Assembly: GCF_001302265.1 (NCBI RefSeq)
Contig: NZ_LHQM01000030.1
Span: 1 to 64,000 of the forward strand
DNA from: Streptococcus phocae
Lineage (GTDB): Bacteria; Bacillota; Bacilli; Lactobacillales; Streptococcaceae
Reading direction: 5' to 3'
Length of the DNA stretch: 64,000 nucleotides
Below the pieces are notes generated by a model that had not been told where the DNA came from, did not search any database, and saw nothing but the letters and a program-made list of their open reading frames with translations. Position numbers and translations under genes: made by a program. Shown piece by piece: positions 36,729 to 46,267 of the stretch (position 1 is its first letter; each line of letters starts with the position of its first letter).

Positions 36729-37844
36729 ATGAAGTTACCAGTATTTGGTGTTGAAGAATGGCTTAATCAGCACGAAAAAAAAGCAGTGCATAATATTGCA
36801 GAATCCTCAATTTCATCACTTAGTCTTGCAGAGTTATTCGAACTAACCCAGACTAACCCAGAAGCCTTTTACCAGACCTTGCACCATAAACAGTTAGACT
36901 ATGGCTGGATAGAAGGGTCGCCTGAGTTTAAAAAAGCTGTTGCAGCGCTTTACCAAAACCAAGAAACAGATAACATCCTTCAAACCAATGGGGCTACAGG
37001 AGCTAATTTTCTAGTGATTTATGCCTTGATTAGTGAAGGAGACCATGTTATTGCTCATTACCCAAGTTATCAGCAACTGTATGACATTCCAGCATCATTA
37101 GGTGCTGAGGTAGACTATTGGCACACCAAAGAATCTTTAAATTGGCTGCCAGATTTAGAAGAGTTAAAAACGCTGATTCGACCAAATACCAAACTCATTA
37201 CCATCAATAATGCCAATAACCCGACAGGTGCCTTTATGGATAGGGCTTACTTAGAAAAACTTGTCGCTATCGCAAAGGCACACGATATCTATATTCTCAG
37301 TGACGAAGTTTACCACTCATTTGCCTCAGACCGACTGATTGCCATCGCTGACTTGTATGATAAGGGCATTTCAGTCAACAGCATGTCTAAAACGTTTTCT
37401 ATTCCAGGGATTCGAGTAGGCTGGCTAGCAGCATCTCAGAGCATTTGTCAGCAGCTAGTGGGTTACCGTGATTACACCATGATTTGTGCAGGTGTGTTTG
37501 ATGATATGGTAGCAACATTAGCTCTGACGCATGTTGATGCCATTTTAGCGCGTAACCGTCACATCGTTGCTACTAACTTAGCCATTTTAGATCAATGGGT
37601 TCAACAAGAAGAAAAAGCTTCCTACCGAAAGCCTCCTTTGGTTTCGACAGCTTTTGTAAAACTAGCCATTGATATCCCAATAGAAGACTTTGCGCTAAGT
37701 CTACTCAATGATTACCAAACATTGGTTGTTCCTGGCAATCGATTTCAGCAACCTCAGCATGTGAGAATTGGCTACTGTTGCCAAAAAGATCATCTCGAAG
37801 CAGGACTGACAGCCTTGTCGAAATTATTAAATAATATTCAATAA
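36729..37844 (+). CDS. PLP-dependent class I/II aminotransferase
   Basis: The 371-residue fold-type I enzyme has the PLP Lys221 in SMSKTFSIPGIRVGW, the NNANNPTGA motif, SDEVYHSF with the pyridine-nitrogen Asp, and a C-terminal RIGYC segment with the substrate-carboxylate Arg. It is a cytoplasmic aminotransferase or lyase; the amino-acid substrate cannot be read from sequence, although some relatives are annotated as capreomycidine-synthase-like. CAAGGAGG precedes the ATG. An amino-acid-binding lipoprotein gene follows, which may hint at amino-acid use, but that gene has its own promoter. Confidence 0.85.
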   Translation: MKLPVFGVEEWLNQHEKKAVHNIAESSISSLSLAELFELTQTNPEAFYQTLHHKQLDYGWIEGSPEFKKAVAALYQNQETDNILQTNGATGANFLVIYALISEGDHVIAHYPSYQQLYDIPASLGAEVDYWHTKESLNWLPDLEELKTLIRPNTKLITINNANNPTGAFMDRAYLEKLVAIAKAHDIYILSDEVYHSFASDRLIAIADLYDKGISVNSMSKTFSIPGIRVGWLAASQSICQQLVGYRDYTMICAGVFDDMVATLALTHVDAILARNRHIVATNLAILDQWVQQEEKASYRKPPLVSTAFVKLAIDIPIEDFALSLLNDYQTLVVPGNRFQQPQHVRIGYCCQKDHLEAGLTALSKLLNNIQ

Positions 37845-37848
37845 ATGC

Positions 37849-37877
37849 TTTACTTTTGAATAAGAATACACTATAAT
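37849..37877 (+). promoter_or_regulatory. Promoter of the amino-acid-binding lipoprotein gene
   Basis: TTTACT and TATAAT are separated by 17 bases, 34 bases before the ATG. The -35 begins four bases after the aminotransferase stop. Confidence 0.75.
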
Positions 37878-37911
37878 AGGTTTTATCAAATAAAAAAGGA
37901 ATAAAAATACT

Positions 37912-38724
37912 ATGAAACTCAAAAAAATAATGATCAGCACCATCACCTTTTTATCTCTATTTAGCCTAGCAGCTTGTGGGAGTACTCAAAAAAGCAGTTT
38001 GAAAGATAGTGTGAAAGAAACAGGAAAGTTAGTTGTAGCAGTCAGCCCTGATTACGCTCCCTTTGAATTTAAAGCCTTAATTGATGGCAAAGATACTGTG
38101 GTAGGCGCTGACATTCAATTAGCCCAAGCCATTGCAGATGAACTAGGGGTCAAGCTAGAGTTATCAGCGATGAGCTTTGATAATGTTTTGTCTAGCCTTC
38201 AAACAGGAAAGGCTGATATGGCAATTTCTGGCTTATCTTACACCAAAGAGCGTGCAAAGGTCTATGAATTTTCAACACCTTATTACGAAACAGAAAATGC
38301 TATTTTAGTAAAAGCTTCAGACCTTTCTAAATACACAGATAAATCGAGTCTAGACAATAAAAAAGTTGCTGTGCAAAAAGGGGCTATCGAGGAAAAATTA
38401 TCTAAAGAGCAACTTAAAAAAGCCAACATCATTCCTTTGACAGCGATGGGTGAAGCAATTAATGAGTTGAAATCAGGACAAGTTCAAGCTGTTGACCTAG
38501 AAGCTCCAGTAGCAGAAGGATTCTTAGCCCAAAACCCAGATTTAGCTTTGGCACCTTTTAAACTAAAAACCAGTGATGGCGATGCTAAAGCAGTGGCAAT
38601 GCCAAAAGGCAGCAAAGAATTGAAAAAAGTTGCTGATAAAGTTATTAAAAAACTCATCAAAGAAGGCAAATACAAAGATTTTATTAAAGAAGCTGCGGCA
38701 TTAACAGGAAAAGCAGTGGAATAG
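37912..38724 (+). CDS. Amino-acid ABC transporter substrate-binding lipoprotein
   Basis: The 270-residue protein has a lipoprotein signal with lipobox LAAC (Cys at residue 22). A family-3 solute-binding domain follows, with the early motif VAVSPDYAPFEF and the later GADIQLAQAIADEL and ISGLSYTKER segments. It should sit on the outer face of the membrane and deliver a polar amino acid, perhaps glutamine or arginine, to an importer. No permease or ATPase gene is nearby, so it must share one encoded elsewhere. AAAAAGGA precedes the start and a terminator follows. Confidence 0.88.
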   Translation: MKLKKIMISTITFLSLFSLAACGSTQKSSLKDSVKETGKLVVAVSPDYAPFEFKALIDGKDTVVGADIQLAQAIADELGVKLELSAMSFDNVLSSLQTGKADMAISGLSYTKERAKVYEFSTPYYETENAILVKASDLSKYTDKSSLDNKKVAVQKGAIEEKLSKEQLKKANIIPLTAMGEAINELKSGQVQAVDLEAPVAEGFLAQNPDLALAPFKLKTSDGDAKAVAMPKGSKELKKVADKVIKKLIKEGKYKDFIKEAAALTGKAVE

Positions 38725-38817
38725 TAAAAGTTACGAGCCTATCTGGTAAGTAGTGTTATCAAAAACGAAACAATACAAGCAATCAGAAATATTAGTAGGA
38801 TATATCATGCTATTTTA

Positions 38818-38848
38818 AAAAGGAGGACAAAAATATCTGTCCTCTTTT
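38818..38848 (+). terminator. Terminator of the amino-acid-binding lipoprotein gene
   Basis: AGGAGGACA and TGTCCTCTT form a perfect stem around an AAAATATC loop, followed by TTTTT, about 95 bases after the stop. Confidence 0.85.
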
Positions 38849-38991
38849 TGTATATTTATTTTATTAAGAAAATATCTGTTAGGACTGGATAGCAAAAACG
38901 CTCCGCCTTTTGCTAAACCTTTAGGAGATAGTACTCCATTTGATTTAGCGTGGAGTTTAAAAAAATAGCACATAAAAGAAGAAAAAATTGT

Positions 38992-39020
38992 TTGACTTTT
39001 GTATCAAAATCATGTAATAT
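38992..39020 (+). promoter_or_regulatory. Promoter of rpsU
   Basis: TTGACT and TAATAT are spaced by 17 bases, with a TG-like dinucleotide just before the -10 (ATGTAATAT). Confidence 0.8.
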
Positions 39021-39066
39021 AGTCAAGAACGTGAAAATGTTACAATATCTTGAGGAGGTGAAACAC

Positions 39067-39243
39067 ATGTCAAAAACAGTAGTCCGTAAAAACGAATCGC
39101 TTGACGATGCTCTTCGTCGCTTCAAACGTTCTGTTACTAAAGCTGGTACTCTTCAAGAATCACGTAAACGTGAATTCTACGAAAAACCTTCTGTAAAACG
39201 CAAACGCAAATCAGAAGCAGCTCGCAAACGTAAAAAATTCTAA
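39067..39243 (+). CDS. rpsU: 30S ribosomal protein S21
   Basis: The 58-residue, very basic protein matches bS21: start [21 protein letters not shown] and a C-terminal run of Arg and Lys ([14 protein letters not shown]). It binds the 30S platform and assists initiation. The open frame extends to 38950, but the ATG at 39067 has a perfect AGGAGGTG upstream and gives the family N-terminus. It is a single-gene transcript ended by a strong terminator. Confidence 0.97.
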
Positions 39244-39255
39244 ATTCTAGATATT

Positions 39256-39289
39256 AAAAGCAGTCTCCTTAAAAAGGAGGCTGCTTTTT
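39256..39289 (+). terminator. Terminator after rpsU
   Basis: AAAGCAGTCTCCTT and AAGGAGGCTGCTTTTT pair with a short A loop and end in a T run. Confidence 0.88.
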
Positions 39290-39344
39290 CGTCGTCACTT
39301 CAGAAAAACACTCCCAGATTAGTACGAACAATTTTTAATTTTGT

Positions 39345-39384
39345 CAGAAAAAACATTTCCATATTAAACGTTTTCTGATAAAAT
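39345..39384 (+). promoter_or_regulatory. spnA promoter with an overlapping inverted repeat
   Basis: TGATAAAAT at 39376-39384 is an extended -10, with TTTCCA 17 bases upstream as a poor -35. CAGAAAAAAC (39345) and GTTTTCTG (39370) form an inverted repeat that brackets the spacer and ATTAAA at 39364, a match to the ATTARA boxes bound by CovR in group A streptococci. Repressor binding is inferred only. Confidence 0.45.
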
Positions 39385-39474
39385 ATAAGCGTTGGCTATT
39401 GCTATAGAGCTGTTATCACGAATGACATTAATTATTTTGATGGTAGCAGTGATAAAAGAAAGGAAGTATTTATT

Positions 39475-42327
39475 GTGAAAAGAAAGTCTGGGACAAGTGA
39501 TTTTTCACGTTATTTGGTCTTAGGGCAAATGGCAGTTGCATTGCTATCAGCAACTGCAGCAGAGCAAGTGGTTCATGCTGGAGAGGTAGACGGTCAGTCG
39601 CCTCAAGCACAACAACTCTCCCTAACAGAAGCTGCGGCAAATCAACAGGCAGAAGTGTCTGCGGTTGGTGTAACAGAACAGGAATTACAACCAACATCAG
39701 CACCTGAAAAAGCTGGAGAAGTTGCTGTCGTAGAACCAGAGCAAGAAAAGGTCAGCGACAGTCAAGCAACGGCTACGATATCTAGTCCTTTGTCTGACGT
39801 TAGAAACGGGCAAGAAGGTGTAGCTTATACTGTTTCAGGCCAAATCATTAGTAAAGTCAATGCCTGGGGCGGTAATGGGTTTTACCTTCAAGACAATTCA
39901 GGTCAAGGGCTTTATGTCTATCCTAAAAACAACTCTCTAGGGTATCAGCTGGGTGACCGTGTCACACTAACAGGGACACTAAAACGTTTTAGAAGTGATT
40001 TGCAATTGGTAGATGTTACTGACCATAAGTCTACTGATCAAACCTTTAAGACTTCTGTCACAAAAACTAGTCCAAGCGAGCTTGCCACAGCACCTTTAGC
40101 TACTATGGTGGAATTGGATCAGGTGACTGTTGGTGAGATTACTATTGATTCCCATAATACCGCTACCTTTACTGTTTCAGACGATAAGGGTCAAAAAGCA
40201 ACTATCCGTTTAGATAATCGAACAGGAATGACAGGTTCTGATTTGCTAGAGATAGTTGATACTAGTGATGTCATTAACGTTTCAGGAATCTTATCTCTTT
40301 TTGACAATAATTTCCAAATCAAACCTTTTGACAAATCACATTTCCAAGTCATTAAAAAACTTGCCCCTCGAAGTCCTCAAAAAGCGACAGTTACTATTGG
40401 TGATATCCAGGGCAAGAGTCATCAATCGCCTTATAATCACCGAAAAGTGATAGTAAAAGACGTTGTGGTAACTTACCTTGTTGCTTCAAATAATTTTTAC
40501 GTCCAAGACCTTCACCCAGATGGTGATAGCGCAACATCAGACGGTATCAATGTCATCAGCGAGGTAGATGCTAAAGATATCCGTATTGGAGATGTTTTAA
40601 CATTAACAGGAACCGTTGAAGAACATTTTGGGAAGGGCTATTCAGAAAAGAGTAAAACTGACTTAACCATTACGCGCATCAAAGCAAAAGAAATCGGAAA
40701 AACAGGCACAGCTGAATTGCCTAAAGCGATTGTCATCGGCAAAGACCGCAAGATTCCTGCTGACATCATTGATAACGACGGCATGACTGTTTTTGACCCA
40801 GAAGAAGATGCTCTTGATTTTTGGGAATCTGTTGAAGGCATGTTAGTTGCTGTTGACGATGCTAAGATTGTTGGACCGATGAAACACAAAGAAATTTACG
40901 TGTTACCAGGGTCTTACCAAGCAAAACTCAATAACATGAGCGGCATCAATTTGAAACCAAATACTTACAACACTGGTTTGGTACCAATCTTGTTTAAATC
41001 AGGAAAACAAGTTGTTAAGGCAGGAGATTTCTTTACTGGTCGCTTGGTTGGTCCGGTGACCTATAGCTACACAAACTATAAGGTTTATGTTAACGATGAA
41101 ACGATGCCAACCTTAAACCAAGGTTCAGTTGTTCCTGAAAAAACCTACTTAGCAAAAGATGAGAGCCGATTGAGCATTGCTTCTTATAATATTGAAAACT
41201 TCTCGGCAGATAAAAAATCAACGCCAGACAGCAAAGTAAAACGCATTGCCCAATCCTTTATTTCCGATCTTCAATCTCCAGATATCATTGGTCTCATCGA
41301 GGTTCAAGACAACAATGGTCCGACAGATGATGGCACGACCGATGCAAGCCAAAGTGCAGCTCGTTTGATCAAAGCAATTACAGATTTGGGTGGTCCAGCC
41401 TATACCTATGTTGACATTGCACCAGAAAACAACCAAGATGGAGGTCAGCCTGGCGGTAATATCCGTGTTGCCTTCCTTTATAATAAAGATCGCGTTAGCC
41501 TTTCTGACAAACCTAAAGGAACAGCTACTCAGGCAGTTGCATGGGAAAACGGTGAATTAAACCTTAGTGTTGGAAGAATTGATCCGACCAATCCTATTTG
41601 GGAAACGGTTCGTAAATCACTCGCAGCTGAGTTTATTTTCAAAGGGCAAAAAGTTGTTGTGTTGGCTAACCACCTTAATTCAAAACGTGGGGACAATGGT
41701 CTTTATGGTCGCGTTCAACCAGTAACTTTTAAATCTGAAGAAAGACGCCATCAATTGTCTAAGATGTTAGCTGATTTTGCAAAAACGGGATTAGCACAAA
41801 ACGCCAATTCCAATATTGTGATGTTGGGAGATTTCAATGACTATGAGTTTACTAAGACCATCAGTCTCATTGAGACAGGCGGCATGTCAAATCTTGTGAG
41901 CCGTCATGATGAGGCAGATCGTTTCTCTTATTTCTATCAAGGAAATAACCAAACTCTTGACAATGTTTTGATTTCTAATAATCTTTTGGGACGTTATGCT
42001 TTTGATATGGTCCATGTTAATTCGCCGTTTATGGAAGAACATGGCAGAGCTTCTGACCATGACCCATTGTTATTGCAGTTGGAGCTTAAAGCAGATACCT
42101 CATCGCAAGACGCCCAACAACAAAAAAATCAAACTCCTCAGAAAAAATCTGACCAAGCAGAGGTTAAAAAAGACCTCTCACCTAGCAAGGCTACTGTGGC
42201 ATCGAAGGCTTCGAAACAGTTGCCAAGCACTGGAGACACAACTAGTCGCTTAGCCTCTCTATTTGGCTTTAGCCTGATATTAACAACATTTTTTGGCGCA
42301 AAACGTCATAAAAAGAACACACATTAA
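39475..42327 (+). CDS. spnA: Cell-wall-anchored nuclease SpnA
   Basis: The 950-residue surface protein has an N-terminal signal peptide (cleavage after about residue 36, VVHAGE), a Gln/Ala/Glu-rich segment and several OB-fold-like modules (VSGQIISKVNAW, VTLTGTL) that probably bind nucleic acid. An exo/endonuclease-phosphatase domain spans about residues 565-870. Catalytic candidates are Glu609, His733, Asp786/Asn788 and Asp861-His862. LPSTG at 916-920, a hydrophobic helix and a basic tail give sortase anchoring. SpnA of S. pyogenes degrades neutrophil extracellular traps. The start is GTG with AAAGGAAG upstream. All catalytic motifs look intact. Confidence 0.93.
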   Translation: MKRKSGTSDFSRYLVLGQMAVALLSATAAEQVVHAGEVDGQSPQAQQLSLTEAAANQQAEVSAVGVTEQELQPTSAPEKAGEVAVVEPEQEKVSDSQATATISSPLSDVRNGQEGVAYTVSGQIISKVNAWGGNGFYLQDNSGQGLYVYPKNNSLGYQLGDRVTLTGTLKRFRSDLQLVDVTDHKSTDQTFKTSVTKTSPSELATAPLATMVELDQVTVGEITIDSHNTATFTVSDDKGQKATIRLDNRTGMTGSDLLEIVDTSDVINVSGILSLFDNNFQIKPFDKSHFQVIKKLAPRSPQKATVTIGDIQGKSHQSPYNHRKVIVKDVVVTYLVASNNFYVQDLHPDGDSATSDGINVISEVDAKDIRIGDVLTLTGTVEEHFGKGYSEKSKTDLTITRIKAKEIGKTGTAELPKAIVIGKDRKIPADIIDNDGMTVFDPEEDALDFWESVEGMLVAVDDAKIVGPMKHKEIYVLPGSYQAKLNNMSGINLKPNTYNTGLVPILFKSGKQVVKAGDFFTGRLVGPVTYSYTNYKVYVNDETMPTLNQGSVVPEKTYLAKDESRLSIASYNIENFSADKKSTPDSKVKRIAQSFISDLQSPDIIGLIEVQDNNGPTDDGTTDASQSAARLIKAITDLGGPAYTYVDIAPENNQDGGQPGGNIRVAFLYNKDRVSLSDKPKGTATQAVAWENGELNLSVGRIDPTNPIWETVRKSLAAEFIFKGQKVVVLANHLNSKRGDNGLYGRVQPVTFKSEERRHQLSKMLADFAKTGLAQNANSNIVMLGDFNDYEFTKTISLIETGGMSNLVSRHDEADRFSYFYQGNNQTLDNVLISNNLLGRYAFDMVHVNSPFMEEHGRASDHDPLLLQLELKADTSSQDAQQQKNQTPQKKSDQAEVKKDLSPSKATVASKASKQLPSTGDTTSRLASLFGFSLILTTFFGAKRHKKNTH

Positions 42328-42333
42328 TCAACT

Positions 42334-42370
42334 CAAAAAGCACTGAGACCGAACCGTCTCAGTGCTTTTA
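42334..42370. terminator. Strong terminator after spnA (probably bidirectional)
   Basis: AAAAGCACTGAGAC and GTCTCAGTGCTTTT form a perfect 14-bp stem with a 6-base loop, with A and T runs on the two sides so that it can act on both strands. Confidence 0.9.
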
Positions 42371-42383
42371 AAATTGAGAAATG

Positions 42384-42416
42384 AAAAAACAACTGACATG
42401 CAATCAGTTGTTTTTT
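42384..42416 (-). terminator. Terminator of mscL
   Basis: AAAACAACTGA and TCAGTTGTTTT form a stem flanked by A and T runs. It lies four bases after the mscL stop on the minus strand. Confidence 0.8.
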
Positions 42417-42420
42417 GTGA

Positions 42421-42792
42421 CTATTTTTTAGCGAGTAAATCACGAATTTCCATAAGAAGTTCTTCTTGAGATGGTGTTGCAGGCTCTTTAGCAACTTCTT
42501 CTTTTTTAGGCATAGCTTTTTGCGCTGCTTGAACAACGAAGAATAGGCTGGTACCAACAATTAAGAAATTAATAACAGCACTTAGGAAGCTACCATATTT
42601 GACACCATTCCAAGCTAATTGAGCGATGTTTTCGACATTAGCAGCTTTCAAAGCTGGGTTTAAGATGAGTGGTGTGATGATGTCGTTTACAAACGATGTG
42701 ACGATAGTACCAAACGCACCACCGATAATCACAGCAACAGCAAGGTCAATGATATTGCCCCTAAATAAAAACTTTTTTAATTCTTGAATCAT
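42421..42792 (-). CDS. mscL: Large-conductance mechanosensitive channel MscL
   Basis: The 123-residue protein has the family start (IQELKKFLFRGNIIDLAVAVIIGGAF), two membrane helices and a charged C-terminal helix (EELLMEIRDLLAKK). It forms a homopentamer that opens under membrane tension to release solutes on osmotic downshock. AAGGAGGAAA precedes the ATG on the minus strand. It lies divergent to dnaG and convergent to spnA. Confidence 0.96.
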   Translation of the reverse strand: MIQELKKFLFRGNIIDLAVAVIIGGAFGTIVTSFVNDIITPLILNPALKAANVENIAQLAWNGVKYGSFLSAVINFLIVGTSLFFVVQAAQKAMPKKEEVAKEPATPSQEELLMEIRDLLAKK

Positions 42793-42871
42793 AATCGATT
42801 TCCTCCTTGACTTTCTTTAATCATAACATAATTTAAAGAAAAATGGCAATGTAATAGCTTATGCTTTTGAA

Positions 42872-42900
42872 TTTACAAAGACCATTTTCAATGGTATAAT
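42872..42900 (+). promoter_or_regulatory. Promoter of the dnaG-rpoD operon
   Basis: TTTACA and TATAAT are 17 bases apart, with TGG before the -10 giving an extended element. The small palindrome ACCATTTTCAATGGT overlaps the spacer. Confidence 0.82.
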
Positions 42901-42943
42901 AAAATATAAAATCATAATGGGATTTTTGTGGGGAGGTGATGAT

Positions 42944-44728
42944 TTGGCAGTTGACCAAGAAAAGATTTCCCAAATAAAAAGTGCAGTAAACATCGTTGAT
43001 GTTATCGGTGAGGTGGTTAATCTTACCCGCACAGGTCGACGTTACCTTGGACTTTGTCCCTTTCATAAAGAAAAAACGCCCTCTTTTAATGTCATTGAAG
43101 ACAGACAGTTTTTCCATTGCTTTGGATGTGGAAAATCAGGGGATGTTTTTAAATTTATAGAGGAATATCAGCAAGTTCCTTTTTTAGATAGTGTTCAAAT
43201 TGTCGCTGATAAGGCAGGCATTGCTGTTGATTTTGCGCCGCGGTCAGGTTCAAAAAAATCTCCTCAAAAGAGTGCTAACCAGATATTAAAAACACTCCAT
43301 GAGGATGCTGCTAAGTTTTATCATGCCGTGTTAATGACTACAAAGATAGGACAACAAGCTAAAGAATACCTTTACCAGAGAGGTTTGACAGATCAGTTAC
43401 TTGAGCATTTCAATATTGGTTTAGCACCAGATGAGACAGACTATCTCTACCAAGCGCTCTCTAAGAAATACGATGAAGACCAGCTAGCCGCCTCGGGCTT
43501 ATTTAACTTGTCTGAACAATCAAACACGATTTATGACGCGTTTAGAAACCGAATCATGTTTCCTTTGACGGACGATAGGGGAAGTGTCATTGCTTTTTCT
43601 GGGAGGATTTGGACAGAAGCTGATGCCAAGAGCCAACTATCTAAGTATAAAAATTCTCGGTCGACAGTTCTTTTTAATAAATCCTATGAGCTTTATCATT
43701 TAGACAAGGCCAAACCTGTGATTGCAAAAACACACGAAGTATTTTTGATGGAAGGGTTCATGGACGTGATAGCAGCCTATCGATCGGGATGTGAAAATGC
43801 AGTGGCTTCGATGGGGACAGCTTTGACTCCTGAACATGTCAATCATCTCAAGAAAGTGGCTAAAAAAGTTATTTTGACCTATGATGGCGACGATGCTGGC
43901 CAGCAAGCAATTGCAAAATCACTCACCTTGTTAGAGGATTTTTTAGTTGAGATTGTTAAATTGCCCAATCAAATGGATCCTGATGATTTTGTGCAGAAAC
44001 ATTCTCCCGAAGCTTTGGCGAAATTACTCAAACAGTCGCGTATTAGTAGTACAGAATTTTTTATTGATCACTTAAAACCAGAAAATTTAGACAACTTACA
44101 GTCGCAGATTGCTTACGTGGAGAAAATTTCGCCGATTATCGCAAAATCACCGTCCATCATGGCTCAGAATTCATACATTAATAAAGTTGCAGACCTCTTG
44201 CCGGATTTTGACTATTTTCAAGTCGAGCAATCCGTAGACATGTTTAGGGTGCAAGAGCGCCAACATCGGCAAAATCAAGTCCCTCAACCAACAGCAATGA
44301 TGACTTTACCGCTTGTTAAAAGTTTGTCAGCTGTGGTTAAGACAGAAAGTCACCTCTTGCACAGATTATTACATCACAGTTACCTGCTCAATGAATTTCG
44401 TCACCGAGAAACATTTTATTTTGACACACCCGCCTTTCAAGAGATTTATCAGCACATCAAACAGTATGGTCAGATTTCTTCATATGATTTATCGCAATTA
44501 TCTGAAGAGGTCAACCAAGCTTACTATCGGGTCTTGGAAGAGCAACTCCCCCAGGAAATAGCAGATGGTGAAATAGCAGACATTTTATCTCAGCGCCAAA
44601 AGCTATTAACCCAAAGAGATATCAACAAACAAGGCAAACAAGTGAGAGAGTCTAGCAATAAAGGGGATCACCAATTAGCTTTGGAAGTATTAGAAAATCT
44701 AATCGCCCAAAAAAGAAACATGGAATAG
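42944..44728 (+). CDS. dnaG: DNA primase DnaG
   Basis: The 594-residue primase makes RNA primers at the replication fork. The N-terminal zinc-binding motif is Cys38, His41, Cys59, Cys62. The TOPRIM core has [10 protein letters not shown] and [11 protein letters not shown] acidic residues, and the C-terminal region should bind the replicative helicase. The frame is open from an ATG at 42917, which is often annotated, but the only good Shine-Dalgarno (GGGAGGTGAT) precedes the TTG at 42944, so I take that start. It is followed after eight bases by rpoD, the usual macromolecular-synthesis order, with rpsU displaced by spnA and mscL. Confidence 0.94.
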   Translation: MAVDQEKISQIKSAVNIVDVIGEVVNLTRTGRRYLGLCPFHKEKTPSFNVIEDRQFFHCFGCGKSGDVFKFIEEYQQVPFLDSVQIVADKAGIAVDFAPRSGSKKSPQKSANQILKTLHEDAAKFYHAVLMTTKIGQQAKEYLYQRGLTDQLLEHFNIGLAPDETDYLYQALSKKYDEDQLAASGLFNLSEQSNTIYDAFRNRIMFPLTDDRGSVIAFSGRIWTEADAKSQLSKYKNSRSTVLFNKSYELYHLDKAKPVIAKTHEVFLMEGFMDVIAAYRSGCENAVASMGTALTPEHVNHLKKVAKKVILTYDGDDAGQQAIAKSLTLLEDFLVEIVKLPNQMDPDDFVQKHSPEALAKLLKQSRISSTEFFIDHLKPENLDNLQSQIAYVEKISPIIAKSPSIMAQNSYINKVADLLPDFDYFQVEQSVDMFRVQERQHRQNQVPQPTAMMTLPLVKSLSAVVKTESHLLHRLLHHSYLLNEFRHRETFYFDTPAFQEIYQHIKQYGQISSYDLSQLSEEVNQAYYRVLEEQLPQEIADGEIADILSQRQKLLTQRDINKQGKQVRESSNKGDHQLALEVLENLIAQKRNME

Positions 44729-44736
44729 AGGAAAAT

Positions 44737-45846
44737 ATGGCAAAAGAAACAGAAATTACAACGTTTAATGTTCAGGTCGCGGAGTTTATTCGTCATCATA
44801 AAAAAGAAGGAACAGCTGTTGATGACGAAGTGACTGAAAAACTTGTGATTCCATTTGCTTTAGATGCAGATCGTATTGATGATTTGCTTGAGCGTTTGAC
44901 AGATGGTGGTATTTCCATCACTGATAAAGAAGGGAACCCTTCAACAAAATATATCGTTGAAGAGCCAAAGCCAGAAGAGTTGACAGATGCAGAATTAATT
45001 GGTAGCAACTCTGCTAAGGTTAATGACCCTGTTCGGATGTACCTCAAAGAAATCGGTGTTGTTCCCCTATTAACCAGCGAGGAAGAAAAAGTCTTGGCGG
45101 TAGCAGTAGCTGAGGGAGACCTAGAAGCCAAACAGCGTCTGGCAGAGGCTAACCTACGTTTGGTGGTGTCAATAGCAAAACGTTATGTAGGGCGCGGCAT
45201 GCAATTTCTTGACTTGATTCAAGAAGGCAATATGGGTCTCATGAAAGCTGTTGACAAATTTGATTATTCAAAAGGCTTTAAATTCTCAACTTATGCGACT
45301 TGGTGGATTCGTCAGGCAATCACGCGTGCGATTGCAGACCAGGCCAGAACTATCCGTATTCCGGTTCATATGGTAGAGACGATTAATAAATTGGTTCGTG
45401 AGCAACGTAATCTGCTACAAGAGTTGGGACAAGATCCAACGCCTGAGCAAATTGCAGAGCGTATGGAAATGACTCCGGACAAGGTTCGCGAGATTTTAAA
45501 AATTGCTCAAGAGCCAGTCTCCTTAGAAACACCAATCGGTGAAGAAGATGATAGCCACCTAGGTGACTTTATTGAAGACGAAGTCATTGAAAACCCAGTT
45601 GACTACACGACGCGTGTCGTGCTTCGTGAGCAATTAGATGAAGTGCTTGACACTTTGACAGACCGCGAAGAAAATGTTCTTCGTTTGCGCTTTGGACTAG
45701 ATGATGGCAAGATGCGCACCTTAGAAGATGTGGGCAAAGTTTTCAACGTCACCCGTGAGCGTATCCGTCAAATCGAAGCCAAAGCCCTTCGTAAACTACG
45801 TCATCCTAGCCGTAGCAAACAGTTGAGAGATTTTATTGAAGACTAA
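44737..45846 (+). CDS. rpoD: Primary sigma factor RpoD (sigma-A)
   Basis: The 369-residue protein is the housekeeping sigma factor. Region 1.2 ([11 protein letters not shown]), region 2 ([16 protein letters not shown], for -10 recognition and melting), region 3 and region 4 with the helix-turn-helix [18 protein letters not shown] (-35 recognition) are all visible. The length is normal for Gram-positive SigA, which lacks the large non-conserved insert. GAGGAAAA precedes the ATG, eight bases after dnaG. Confidence 0.98.
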   Translation: MAKETEITTFNVQVAEFIRHHKKEGTAVDDEVTEKLVIPFALDADRIDDLLERLTDGGISITDKEGNPSTKYIVEEPKPEELTDAELIGSNSAKVNDPVRMYLKEIGVVPLLTSEEEKVLAVAVAEGDLEAKQRLAEANLRLVVSIAKRYVGRGMQFLDLIQEGNMGLMKAVDKFDYSKGFKFSTYATWWIRQAITRAIADQARTIRIPVHMVETINKLVREQRNLLQELGQDPTPEQIAERMEMTPDKVREILKIAQEPVSLETPIGEEDDSHLGDFIEDEVIENPVDYTTRVVLREQLDEVLDTLTDREENVLRLRFGLDDGKMRTLEDVGKVFNVTRERIRQIEAKALRKLRHPSRSKQLRDFIED

Positions 45847-45921
45847 GACGTCTAGCCACGTAGTTGTTTGAGAAATGACCAGATAAAGCTTGATTTGGAA
45901 CATTTTTGGAAAGGGGGAGCA

Positions 45922-46260
45922 ATGCCTGAAACACAACATTACTCTGAAGAGCAAGTTATGGCGATTAAAGATAGCATTTTAGAGGCTTTAGAAACAGTGA
46001 TTGACCCTGAATTAGGGATTGATATTGTTAATCTTGGTTTGATTTATGAAATCCGCTTTGAAGACAATGGTCATACAGAAATTGATATGACCCTAACCAC
46101 TATGGGCTGCCCTTTAGCAGATTTGTTAACAGACCAAATTCATGATGCCATGCGTGACATTCCAGAAGTGACGAAAACAGAAGTGAAGTTGGTTTGGTCA
46201 CCAGCCTGGAGTGTTGATAAGATGAGCCGTTATGCGAGAATTGCCTTAGGAATTCGTTAA
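45922..46260 (+). CDS. MIP18-family (DUF59) metal-sulphur cluster assembly factor
   Basis: The 112-residue protein has the DUF59 pattern: an N-terminal helix, DPELGIDIVNLGLIY and TLTTMGCPLADLL with the conserved Cys. The family (SufT/PaaD-like) helps iron-sulphur cluster maturation. The frame opens at 45868, but AAAGGGGGAG lies just before the ATG at 45922, which I choose. It follows rpoD by 75 bases with no terminator, so it may share the dnaG-rpoD transcript. Confidence 0.85.
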   Translation: MPETQHYSEEQVMAIKDSILEALETVIDPELGIDIVNLGLIYEIRFEDNGHTEIDMTLTTMGCPLADLLTDQIHDAMRDIPEVTKTEVKLVWSPAWSVDKMSRYARIALGIR

Positions 46261-46267
46261 TCATAAA

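Larger units (their letters stand above)
38725..39066 (+). other. Intergenic region before rpsU with a terminator and possible RNA structure
   Basis: This 342-base gap has no gene. It holds a terminator (38818-38848), a set of short complementary segments at 38892-38956 described in the findings, and the rpsU promoter at 38992-39020. The rest is A+T-rich and unremarkable. Confidence 0.6.

Noticed and set aside
39475-39800. Possible frameshifted surface protein at the start of spnA because of the Gln/Ala/Glu-rich segment
   Set aside because: The frame is continuous from the signal peptide to LPSTG, and such low-complexity segments are normal after surface-protein signal peptides.
42833-43117. 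Minus-strand open frame of 94 codons between mscL and dnaG
   Set aside because: It covers the conserved zinc-finger coding part of dnaG in antisense and would collide with its promoter; no support.
44796-45131. Minus-strand open frame of 111 codons inside rpoD
   Set aside because: It is a Ser-rich shadow of the rpoD N-terminus; no ribosome binding site.
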